The notes below the pieces were generated by a model. It was not told the DNA's origin. It did no database searches and saw nothing but the letters and a program-made list of their open reading frames with translations. A stretch of DNA of 5,779 nt, taken from contig DJWH01000103.1 of the NCBI GenBank assembly GCA_002441525.1, forward strand, positions 1 through 5,779, in the 5' to 3' direction. Numbering within the stretch: position 1 is the first letter of the stretch; each line of letters opens with the position of its first letter. Position numbers and translations under genes: made by a program. This document shows positions 1 to 5,779 of this stretch, piece after piece. The DNA is from Acholeplasmataceae bacterium UBA6235. GTDB taxonomy: Bacteria; Bacillota_I; Bacilli_A; Acholeplasmatales; UBA5453.

Positions 1-34
1 ATCTACACTACATATTATACGAGGAAGTGTATTT

Positions 35-658
35 ATGATTAAAAACACAAAAGCATCTTTTATCTACAAATCAATCTATTTGGTCATTGGATTCATTGGT
101 TTATTTCTCGCAACCGAGATTTATACAGGCACTTTCAATGATGGTTTCTTTGTGTACTATACGAATCTTTCAAACTTGGTCGCGTTTAGCTTGATGGCGT
201 ATTTGTGGTTTATAGAGTATCAAATACTTAAGGGTAAACCTAATACATTCAAATACCCATCTGTAAGATTCGTCATTACCATCATGATTTTAGTCACCTT
301 GATCATCTATAATACGTTGTTAGGCAATATGTTTGATCCTACCTATTGGCGAGTTAGAAATGTGATTATGCATCTGGTGGGTCCAATGATGGTTGTAATA
401 GACTTCTTGTTATTCAACCCAAAGAACAATCTTAAATGGCGTGCTATATTGGAAAGCTTAATACTCCCTTATCTATATGTCATCGTCACCTTAATCATTG
501 GTTTATTCACCAATTCATATCCGTATTTCTTTTTAGATGTGAACAACATCGGCTACAGTGGGGTTTTAGGATGGGTGTTCATATTGACTCTGGGATTTTT
601 AGTTTTAAGTTTGGCCTTAGTATCATACAACAAATTTTTATTGAAAAATAGAAAATAG
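35..658 (+). CDS. Pr6Pr-type six-helix integral membrane protein, function unknown
   Basis: A 207-residue, very hydrophobic protein with six predicted membrane helices at about residues 10-27, 38-62, 77-95, 108-127, 141-159 and 176-197, and a basic C-terminus (KNRK). I recognise it as Pr6Pr-like from three motifs: YYTNLSNL (41-48) at the start of helix 2, H113 followed by P117 and D123 in helix 4, and YPYFFLD (162-168) between helices 5 and 6. The length is normal for the family and no experimental function is known to me. The spacing of Thr43 and His113 recalls the Thr/His pair of eukaryotic AIG1/ADTRP (FAR-17a/AIG1) lipid hydrolases, so an intramembrane hydrolase is possible, but that is inference. 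The start is supported by GAGGAAG at 21-27, 7 nt before ATG. Its promoter lies outside the window. A terminator follows immediately, so it is separate from the downstream kinase. Confidence 0.85.
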   Translation: MIKNTKASFIYKSIYLVIGFIGLFLATEIYTGTFNDGFFVYYTNLSNLVAFSLMAYLWFIEYQILKGKPNTFKYPSVRFVITIMILVTLIIYNTLLGNMFDPTYWRVRNVIMHLVGPMMVVIDFLLFNPKNNLKWRAILESLILPYLYVIVTLIIGLFTNSYPYFFLDVNNIGYSGVLGWVFILTLGFLVLSLALVSYNKFLLKNRK

Positions 659-685
659 TGTGATTTAGTTTCACATTATTTTTTT
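652..685 (+). terminator. Rho-independent terminator of the Pr6Pr-type gene, overlapping its stop codon
   Basis: A 12-bp stem pairs 652-663 with 671-682 (one G-U pair at 658/676) around a 7-nt loop. The stem is AT-rich at its base, and its outer arm runs into seven consecutive T at 679-685. The TAG stop at 656-658 is inside the left arm. The A-rich left foot gives a weaker U-tract on the opposite strand. The right arm also contains the -35 box of the next promoter. Confidence 0.75.
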
Positions 686-697
686 AGGTGTTACAAT
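670..697 (+). promoter_or_regulatory. Sigma-A-type extended -10 promoter for the lipid kinase gene
   Basis: TTCACA (670-675, one mismatch to TTGACA) is followed after 16 nt by TACAAT (692-697, one mismatch to TATAAT). The TG of an extended -10 lies at 689-690. Transcription would start near 704, leaving a leader of only about 14 nt that is mostly ribosome binding site. Found by pattern only. Confidence 0.6.
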
Positions 698-708
698 GGA
701 AGTGAAGT

Positions 709-715
709 GGTGATC
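709..715 (+). promoter_or_regulatory. Non-standard ribosome binding site GGTGATC
   Basis: GGTGATC lies 2 nt before the ATG at 718. It pairs with the extreme 3' end of 16S rRNA (the GATCACC part of the anti-SD tail) rather than with the usual CCTCC core. In that register the spacing is normal, because GGTGATC is the downstream half of the full AAGGAGGTGATC complement. This supports ATG 718 as the start. Confidence 0.6.
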
Positions 716-717
716 AT

Positions 718-1623
718 ATGCGAGTTGGATTTATTTATAACCCCGAGAGTGGTAGTGGAAAAATTGAACGTAATTCGAAGTATATCGGCGATGCATTCAC
801 GGCCAAGGGTCATGTGATTGATATTTTAAAGACGAAAAAAACATTGGATGCGAAAAGATACGCCATTGAAAGCGACCATGATATGTTATTGGTTGCTGGT
901 GGTGATGGTACTTTGAATGAAGTCGTGAATGGGTTAATGACCAAAGAAAAACGACCAAAAATCGCTTATATCCCTACTGGAACTGTGAATGATGTGGCAC
1001 ACATGCTTGGCATTTCAATGAATGTAAAAAAAGCGGTGAAACTCATTCTTGAAACGGGTGAAGTCAAAAAGATGGACGTTTCTAAAATCAATGACACATA
1101 CTTTACCTACGCTGCAGCCACAGGTCGTTTTACCAAAGCGAGCTACGATGTGAAGCGTAAAGATAAGAAACGTTTTGGTATACTGGCTTACATCGTCAGA
1201 GGTATTACAGATCTGTTATTTGATTATAAAATGCCTATGAAGATCACTTATGATGGTGGTGTACTAGAAAAAACCTTCACGTTGTTATTATTCTTAAACG
1301 GGCCACGTGTGGGTGGTAGAAATCTATACTTGATGAAAAAATCCAAACTCAACGATGGTAAGATTGAAGCTCGCATTTTCGAACACAGACGCTTTTGGAT
1401 GTTGATTAAAATATTGACATTCTTCGCGATTGGTGGCTTGGTGATGCGTGGAGGACACCGATTAACATCCTCTTTTTATGAGATAGAAGTTGAACACGAT
1501 CAAGCCGATATCGATTGGAACACCGATGGTGAAAAAACAGAAAAAAACAGTGTTCGTATCGATGTTATCCAAGAAGCTATTGAGATTTATGTTTCAAAGA
1601 GAGCAGCCAAATACATCTTCTAA
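718..1623 (+). CDS. YegS/DgkB-type diacylglycerol/lipid kinase
   Basis: A 301-residue soluble kinase of the DAGK catalytic family (usual length about 290-315). It is expected to phosphorylate diacylglycerol or a related lipid with ATP at the inner face of the membrane, recycling lipid or making phosphatidic acid. Visible motifs are the N-terminal NPESGSGK (8-15), the nucleotide-binding GGDGTLNEVVNG (61-72), PTGTVND (86-92), LNDGK (211-215) and the C-terminal NTDGE (268-272). By analogy with Staphylococcus DgkB, Glu272 is the likely catalytic base and Asp213 part of the metal/water network. The first ~130 residues form the nucleotide-binding domain and the rest a beta-rich lipid-binding domain. 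No signal peptide or clear membrane span is seen; a hydrophobic stretch at about 227-243 may be peripheral. It has its own promoter and terminator, so it is monocistronic. DgkB is likelier than YegS from the GTVND motif, but the exact lipid cannot be read from sequence. Confidence 0.9.
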   Translation: MRVGFIYNPESGSGKIERNSKYIGDAFTAKGHVIDILKTKKTLDAKRYAIESDHDMLLVAGGDGTLNEVVNGLMTKEKRPKIAYIPTGTVNDVAHMLGISMNVKKAVKLILETGEVKKMDVSKINDTYFTYAAATGRFTKASYDVKRKDKKRFGILAYIVRGITDLLFDYKMPMKITYDGGVLEKTFTLLLFLNGPRVGGRNLYLMKKSKLNDGKIEARIFEHRRFWMLIKILTFFAIGGLVMRGGHRLTSSFYEIEVEHDQADIDWNTDGEKTEKNSVRIDVIQEAIEIYVSKRAAKYIF

Positions 1624-1648
1624 ACCACCACCCGGTGGTTTTATTTTT
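1622..1648 (+). terminator. Rho-independent terminator of the lipid kinase gene
   Basis: AAACCACC (1622-1629) pairs with GGTGGTTT (1634-1641) around a 4-nt ACCC loop, giving 8 bp with five G-C pairs. It is followed by T, A and five T (1644-1648). The stem starts within the TAA stop codon. It isolates the kinase gene from the efflux operon. Confidence 0.85.
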
Positions 1649-1672
1649 CGTAAAATACACATATTCGTAAAA
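1647..1672 (+). repeat. Short direct repeat TTCGTAAAA upstream of the efflux promoter
   Basis: TTCGTAAAA occurs at 1647-1655 and again at 1664-1672, a 17-nt period. The second copy ends 14 nt before the predicted -35 box. It could be an accessory protein site or chance in AT-rich DNA. The first copy overlaps the terminator U-tract. No other feature is seen in the spacer up to the promoter. Confidence 0.3.
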
Positions 1673-1686
1673 AGTGTGCAAAGTCA

Positions 1687-1715
1687 TTGATTGTGTGTGC
1701 GTATGATGGTATACT
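1687..1715 (+). promoter_or_regulatory. Sigma-A-type extended -10 promoter of the efflux operon
   Basis: TTGATT (1687-1692, 4 of 6 matches) and TATACT (1710-1715, 5 of 6 matches) are separated by the ideal 17 nt. An extended -10 TG lies at 1707-1708. The predicted start is near 1722, directly before the palindromic operator. The leader to the ATG would be about 40 nt. Confidence 0.7.
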
Positions 1716-1727
1716 TTGAAATACCGA

Positions 1728-1743
1728 CCGACCGTTCGGTCGG
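1728..1743 (+). promoter_or_regulatory. Candidate TetR-family operator (GC-rich inverted repeat)
   Basis: CCGACCG (1728-1734) and CGGTCGG (1737-1743) form perfect 7-bp arms around TT. An extra CCGA unit (1724-1727) extends the left side as a direct repeat. The block is strikingly GC-rich in an AT-rich spacer. It sits at about +7 to +22 of the predicted transcript, where a bound repressor would block initiation or promoter escape. Size and symmetry fit TetR-family sites, and the operon's own TetR gene at 5126 is the natural partner (inference). As RNA it could also form a 6-bp hairpin, but the Shine-Dalgarno site at 1750-1754 is outside it and there is no U-tract, so neither a riboswitch nor a terminator is suggested. 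Confidence 0.75.
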
Positions 1744-1761
1744 CTTTATGGAGGATTATAC

Positions 1762-4700
1762 ATGAGCGGATATAGTGTTAGAAAACCGATCACTGTGATC
1801 ATGGGTGTACTCATCGTCATCGTGTTAGGGTTATTCTCAATTACCAGATTACCTTTAACCTTGTTTCCCGATATTGAGTTACCATTTGTCGTAACCATTA
1901 CAGAGTATCAAGGGGCATCACCAGAAGAAGTGGAATCAGAGGTCTCGAAGAAAATCGAATCTACTGTCGCAACCATTTCGAACTTCTCAGAAGTGTCTTC
2001 GATGTCGAATGAACATTTCGCGATTTCCATCGTCACATTCGCCGATGGTGCGAATATGGATTCAGTCGTCATCGAATTACGTGAATTGCTCAATAACATC
2101 CAATTTGTGGATGGTGTAGGCAATACCCGTATTTTAAGAATCAGTCCTGACATGTTGCCGGTCATGACGGTGACCTTATTCAGAGATTATGAAGAAAACC
2201 TTACCGATGAAGAAATCTTGATTCGCAATACCGAATGGATTCAAAGGGATTTACTAATCGATTTACAAAGCATACCAGGGGTTGCTGATGTATCTATTTC
2301 TGGACAAGCAGATGTGGTTTTACAAATCAATTTAGATAATAACAAGTTAACTACCTATGGCCTTGACCACTCAGCTGTTTTACAAACCATTGAAGATCAA
2401 AACGAAGGTGGTTTGATTGGGGTTGCGTTAGACTCAGGCGAATTACGCATGCTATATTTAGGGAACAAAATTACCCAATTGGATGAAATCGCAGCGTTAC
2501 CGATCTATTTTGATGGCGCAGAAGTGATTTACCTAAGCGACTTGATCGTCGATAATGGTATTAAATATATCAACGCGAATACCGATACCTATTCTAAGAT
2601 TAATGGTACCCAAGGCATTCAAGTGTCATTCACCAAACAATCCAACTATGGTATTACTGAAGTCTCGAACGCGATTGCAGATCGTTTAGACGATGTCATG
2701 GCGCGTGAAGGTGAAGCCGCTCATTATGAGATATTGCTTGACCAAGGTGAATACATCACACAATCCATTGGGTCTGTACTCAATAACTTAATTGTGGGTG
2801 GTGTACTCGCGATTGTCATCCTATTCTTATTCTTAAGAAACATCAAACCAACCATCATTGTTGGTTTAGCCATCCCAACGTCTGTCGTTGGTGCATTCAT
2901 GTTGATGTACTTTACAGGTGTCACATTAAACCTCATTTCGATGGGTGGATTGGCACTCGGTATTGGGATGTTGGTTGATAACGCCGTCGTTGTCATCGAA
3001 AACATTTACCGTATGATTTCTGAAGGTAAATCCAAACGCGAAGCAGCCACACAAGGGGCAAAAGAAGTCGCTGGTGCGATTACCTCATCGACCATCACCA
3101 CTGTCGCAGTATTCTTACCAATTGTCTTCATCGAAGGCATCATCGCTGACGTCTTCATTTCAATGGCGTTAACCATTGCTTACTCATTAGGCGCATCGCT
3201 CATCATCGCTTTAACACTCGTACCGATGATGGCGTCCCGCATGCTTGATGATCACAAACCTCAACACGATGGTAAGTGGATGGTATGGATGAAAAAGGCC
3301 TATGAAAACTCCGTTTTATTTACCCTCAAACATAAGATTTCAACCTTGATAGTGGTCTTATTATTGTTGGTAAGTTCGGTATGGATTGTCGCTTCTAAAG
3401 GGTTCATTTTACTCCCTGAATCCGATGAAGGTGTCATCGATATTACCGTGCTAACAACCTCACAAACCACTTTCGAATCCAAAGCTGCATATACCGATTT
3501 ATTGACTGAACTATTGTTAGAAAATGGCGATGTTGAGACCGTTTCCGCTTCTATTGGTGGGGCTGGCGGTTTCGGTGGTTTCGCAGCGATGATGGGTGGC
3601 GGTTCGGATATTGAACTCTCCATCAATTTAAAAGATAACCGTGCGAAATCAACCAAAGAAAATGAAGCCATTGTTAGAACATTATTGGCTGAATTTGATT
3701 ATTCCAGCTTAACTGGATTTGATGCGAATAACATCATTGAAACCAGCATTTCCGCACAAAATTCTACAGGGGCATTAGGCGGTGCTTCTGGTATTTCGAT
3801 TAAAGTATCTGGGTATGATTTACAAACCCTTGAAGCCATCGCCAATGACATCACCGCGATTTTAGAAGAGACCCCAGGGGTTGTTAAACCAGACAATGGT
3901 GTTTCTCAAGGGGCTGACAATGTTAAAATCACCATCAATAAAGACAACGCGATGGTCTATGGTTTAACCGCTGCCGATGTTAACGCGAATATCGCCTACT
4001 TATTTGAAGGTTTAGGCGGTCTAGGTGAAACCCAAACGTTAACCTTAACCATTGAAGGGGTTACTTACGATATCTCGTTACCGAATGACGCAGTATCTGG
4101 TGGACTCACCTTTGATTTATTTGGAGACTATCTCAACTTTTTATCCGGTATCATGTTATTCAGCGATGATGATCGTGCGATGATTGATCGTTATACGGCA
4201 CAAACAGGCGAAGGTATTTATACCATTGACCCAAGTGCTTTAGCAACCGGAGGGTACCTCAAGTTCGTTATCAATCCATTCCTACGAGTGGTCGGTGGTG
4301 AAATTGTCTTCAACCCTGACTTAATGAGTGCAGACCCGATGTTATTAACAAGGGCTTTAACACCACTTTATGTTGATAATGCGAACTCAGTAGCATCCAT
4401 CGATTACATTACCGGGTTTACGACCATTAACACGGATGGTTCTAACCGTTATGTCACGGTGACAGCAGAAATCGAAGATGGTAAGAACGTAACCTTGGTT
4501 TCACAAGAAGCGACCAGAAAAGTAAACGACTACCTAGATTCCAATGACTTTACACAATACGGTAATGGTTATTATGTATCGTTTGAAGGGGAATCCGAAG
4601 AGATCCTTCAAGCGGTTAATGACTTAGTCCTAGCAGCGTTGGTTGCGATATTATTGGTATACATGGTCATGGCCATTCAGTTCCAATCCCTTGTTTACCC

Positions 4701-5145
4701 ATTCATCATTCTATTCACCATCCCACTCGCATTCACTGGTGGTATGTTGGCCTTATTGATTACGAATTCTTATTTAAGCTTAGTTTCAATCATGGGTCTA
4801 GTTATTTTGGTAGGTATCGTTGTTAATAACGGTATCGTATTGGTGGATTACATTAACCAATTGCGAAATGAAGGTATGACCATCAAAGACGCGATTGTCT
4901 TGGCAGGTAAAACCCGTCTAAGACCGATCTTTATGACATCCTTAACCACGATTTTAGGTTTAGCTGCTTTAGCATTAGGCTTTGGTGAAGGGTCTGAACT
5001 ATTACAACCGATGGCCATCACGACCATTGGTGGCTTGATTTACTCAACCATCTTAACCTTGGTGGTTGTTCCGACCATCTATGCGTTATTAAATCGTAAG
5101 CATATGAAAAAAGAGGCGTTATCCAATGTCGCAGACGAAAGATAA
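1762..5145 (+). CDS. RND-family efflux permease (AcrB/SwrC-like), stand-alone
   Basis: A 1127-residue inner-membrane pump of the resistance-nodulation-division superfamily, predicted to export drugs, lipids or other amphiphiles using the proton gradient. The N-terminus aligns with AcrB: TM1 at 9-28, then RLPLTLFPDIELP and YQGASPEEVE. Two large extracytoplasmic loops (29-337, 548-950) alternate with TM2-6 (about 338-490), TM7 (527-547) and TM8-12 (about 951-1109). TM4 has LVDNAVVVIEN (404-414): Asp406 matches AcrB Asp407, but Asn407 replaces Asp408. TM10 has GIVVNNGIVLVDY (1018-1030): Asn1022 replaces Lys940. Arg1052 and Thr1059 match AcrB Arg971 and Thr978. A Gly-rich loop (599-614) sits where AcrB has its switch loop. 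The protein is about 80 residues longer than AcrB, with the excess near 775-866. GGAGG (1750-1754), 7 nt before the ATG, fixes the start. No adaptor or outer-membrane channel gene is nearby. The closest known type is probably Bacillus SwrC; the substrate is unknown. Confidence 0.93.
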   Translation: MSGYSVRKPITVIMGVLIVIVLGLFSITRLPLTLFPDIELPFVVTITEYQGASPEEVESEVSKKIESTVATISNFSEVSSMSNEHFAISIVTFADGANMDSVVIELRELLNNIQFVDGVGNTRILRISPDMLPVMTVTLFRDYEENLTDEEILIRNTEWIQRDLLIDLQSIPGVADVSISGQADVVLQINLDNNKLTTYGLDHSAVLQTIEDQNEGGLIGVALDSGELRMLYLGNKITQLDEIAALPIYFDGAEVIYLSDLIVDNGIKYINANTDTYSKINGTQGIQVSFTKQSNYGITEVSNAIADRLDDVMAREGEAAHYEILLDQGEYITQSIGSVLNNLIVGGVLAIVILFLFLRNIKPTIIVGLAIPTSVVGAFMLMYFTGVTLNLISMGGLALGIGMLVDNAVVVIENIYRMISEGKSKREAATQGAKEVAGAITSSTITTVAVFLPIVFIEGIIADVFISMALTIAYSLGASLIIALTLVPMMASRMLDDHKPQHDGKWMVWMKKAYENSVLFTLKHKISTLIVVLLLLVSSVWIVASKGFILLPESDEGVIDITVLTTSQTTFESKAAYTDLLTELLLENGDVETVSASIGGAGGFGGFAAMMGGGSDIELSINLKDNRAKSTKENEAIVRTLLAEFDYSSLTGFDANNIIETSISAQNSTGALGGASGISIKVSGYDLQTLEAIANDITAILEETPGVVKPDNGVSQGADNVKITINKDNAMVYGLTAADVNANIAYLFEGLGGLGETQTLTLTIEGVTYDISLPNDAVSGGLTFDLFGDYLNFLSGIMLFSDDDRAMIDRYTAQTGEGIYTIDPSALATGGYLKFVINPFLRVVGGEIVFNPDLMSADPMLLTRALTPLYVDNANSVASIDYITGFTTINTDGSNRYVTVTAEIEDGKNVTLVSQEATRKVNDYLDSNDFTQYGNGYYVSFEGESEEILQAVNDLVLAALVAILLVYMVMAIQFQSLVYPFIILFTIPLAFTGGMLALLITNSYLSLVSIMGLVILVGIVVNNGIVLVDYINQLRNEGMTIKDAIVLAGKTRLRPIFMTSLTTILGLAALALGFGEGSELLQPMAITTIGGLIYSTILTLVVVPTIYALLNRKHMKKEALSNVADER

Positions 5146-5707
5146 AATCATCCAAGTCTTGGTTGAACACATCAAACAAGGGAATAACCTAAATGATATT
5201 TCCTTGTCTAAAGTGGCACAAGAAGCAGAGATTGGTAAGAGTACAGTGTATGAACATTTCAAAAACAAAGAAGAAATGATTTCTAGTACCTATGCTTACC
5301 TATTGAATAAGTACCACGGTATTTTATTAGAAGATATGCCTATGACCACCTTTAAAGCATCCTTTATTGCTCAAATCAAACGTATTTTATGCGTCATGAG
5401 CGATGCGAAAAGTGTCATGGACGCGATCATGAATACGCAACTAGAAGGCATACCATCGCTCAATATTGAACATCAAAAACTGATGGAAAATATCCAAGAA
5501 CAAATGAACATCCGTTTTACAAACATCATGGCTTTGGGCGTTCAATCCAAAGAGATTGTGGTTCAAACAGCGAATCCATACGCAAAACATGTTATTCAAG
5601 CCCTCATTTCAGGTATCCTTTTACAATATGTAAAAGGCGAGATTGATATTGACGATGATGGGGTATGTGAACTTGTCTATGCACAGGTTATAAAAGCATT
5701 ATCTTAA
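5126..5707 (+). CDS. TetR/AcrR-family transcriptional repressor of the efflux operon
   Basis: A 193-residue regulator of typical TetR length. The N-terminal helix-turn-helix is clear: ISLSKVAQEAEIGKSTVYEHF (residues 25-45) then KNKEEMI, with recognition helix GKSTVYEHF (37-45). Residues from about 55 onward are helical and divergent, as expected for the ligand-binding and dimerisation domain; this part gives no inducer clue. The ATG lies inside the 3' end of the RND gene in another frame, overlapping it by 20 nt, so the two are co-transcribed and probably translationally coupled. AAAGAGG (5110-5116), 9 nt upstream, is a modest binding site, which fits lower output than the pump. The likely role is to bind the inverted repeat at 1728-1743 and release it when a pump substrate binds, so repressing both the pump and itself. 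The family is certain; target and inducer are inferred. A terminator follows 7 nt after the stop. Confidence 0.92.
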   Translation: MSQTKDKIIQVLVEHIKQGNNLNDISLSKVAQEAEIGKSTVYEHFKNKEEMISSTYAYLLNKYHGILLEDMPMTTFKASFIAQIKRILCVMSDAKSVMDAIMNTQLEGIPSLNIEHQKLMENIQEQMNIRFTNIMALGVQSKEIVVQTANPYAKHVIQALISGILLQYVKGEIDIDDDGVCELVYAQVIKALS

Positions 5708-5714
5708 TGAAAAT

Positions 5715-5753
5715 AGACACCAATGATTTTATATAAATCGGGTGTCTTTTTTT
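5715..5753 (+). terminator. Rho-independent terminator of the efflux-tetR operon
   Basis: AGACACC (5715-5721) pairs with GGTGTCT (5741-5747). After a 2-nt AA bulge (5722-5723) the stem continues as TGATTT (5724-5729) with AAATCG (5735-5740), closing on a 5-nt loop. A run of seven T ends at 5753. The remaining bases to 5779 show no recognisable feature. Confidence 0.88.
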
Positions 5754-5779
5754 GTTAAAACACGTAAATAAAGCGATTA

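Noticed and set aside
13..18. TATTAT resembling a -10 box before the first gene
   Set aside because: Transcription would begin inside the Shine-Dalgarno sequence at 21-27, and any -35 box would be outside the window, so it cannot be supported.
436..651. 71-residue open frame inside the Pr6Pr-type gene
   Set aside because: It lies wholly within a convincing membrane-protein gene in another frame, has no good ribosome site, and its composition (His/Phe-rich) looks like an out-of-frame translation.
718..1623. Lipid kinase as part of the efflux operon
   Set aside because: A strong GC-rich terminator at 1622-1648 and a separate promoter at 1687-1715 separate them; adjacency alone is not evidence of shared function.
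1490..1690. 66-residue open frame crossing the end of the kinase gene
   Set aside because: It runs through the terminator hairpin and into the efflux promoter region, has no ribosome site and resembles no known protein.
1728..1743. Operator palindrome read as a terminator or riboswitch hairpin
   Set aside because: There is no U-tract, the stem is only 6 bp when a loop is allowed, and the ribosome site is outside it. DNA symmetry plus a TetR gene in the operon explains it better.
1908..2165. Minus-strand open frame of 85 residues
   Set aside because: Antisense shadow of the RND coding region with no start signals; Ser/Thr-rich composition follows from the complementary codons.
2724..3896. 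Three minus-strand open frames (2724-3005, 3300-3671, 3699-3896)
   Set aside because: All lie opposite the RND gene. The Pro-rich stretch in the middle one is simply the complement of the Gly-rich loop. No promoters or ribosome sites are seen.
1..5779. Mobile element, CRISPR array, or phage defence system
   Set aside because: No transposase, integrase, nuclease, helicase or repeat array is visible, and the genes are typical chromosomal membrane, lipid and efflux functions.

Overview
The window holds four complete genes, all on the + strand, in three transcription units. The organism looks like a low-GC Gram-positive bacterium (Bacillota/Mycoplasmatota), most like an Acholeplasma- or Izemoplasma-type lineage. 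This placement is an inference from modest G+C (about 40% by eye), AT-rich codon use, strong AGGAGG-type ribosome binding sites, short intergenic regions with U-tract hairpins, and the gene types. All ten tryptophans in the four proteins are encoded by TGG and no reading frame contains TGA, so the UGA=Trp code of Mycoplasma is not used here.

Region 1 (1-685): a 207-residue, six-helix membrane protein of the Pr6Pr type, ending in a hairpin terminator that starts inside its stop codon. Region 2 (670-1648): a YegS/DgkB-type diacylglycerol or lipid kinase. It has its own extended -10 promoter, whose -35 box lies inside the preceding terminator, and it ends at a second hairpin. Region 3 (1687-5753): a two-gene operon with a well-formed promoter, a GC-rich inverted repeat just after the predicted transcription start, a 1127-residue RND-family efflux permease, a TetR-family regulator overlapping it by 20 nt, and a final terminator.

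The third unit is the most informative part. The palindrome 1728-1743 is the obvious candidate operator for the TetR protein, which would make the operon a self-limiting, inducer-responsive efflux module. No membrane-fusion (adaptor) or outer-membrane channel gene is in the window, so the RND pump probably acts alone in a single-membrane cell. It lacks two of the charged residues of the AcrB proton relay (a pattern I recall from Gram-positive RND proteins) and carries an apparent extra segment of roughly 60-90 residues in its second extracytoplasmic domain.

I see no mobile element, CRISPR array, tRNA, rRNA or broken gene. Most of the window is ordinary chromosome. The points most worth checking are the operator/TetR circuit, the RND insertion, and a possible Thr/His catalytic pair in the first membrane protein.
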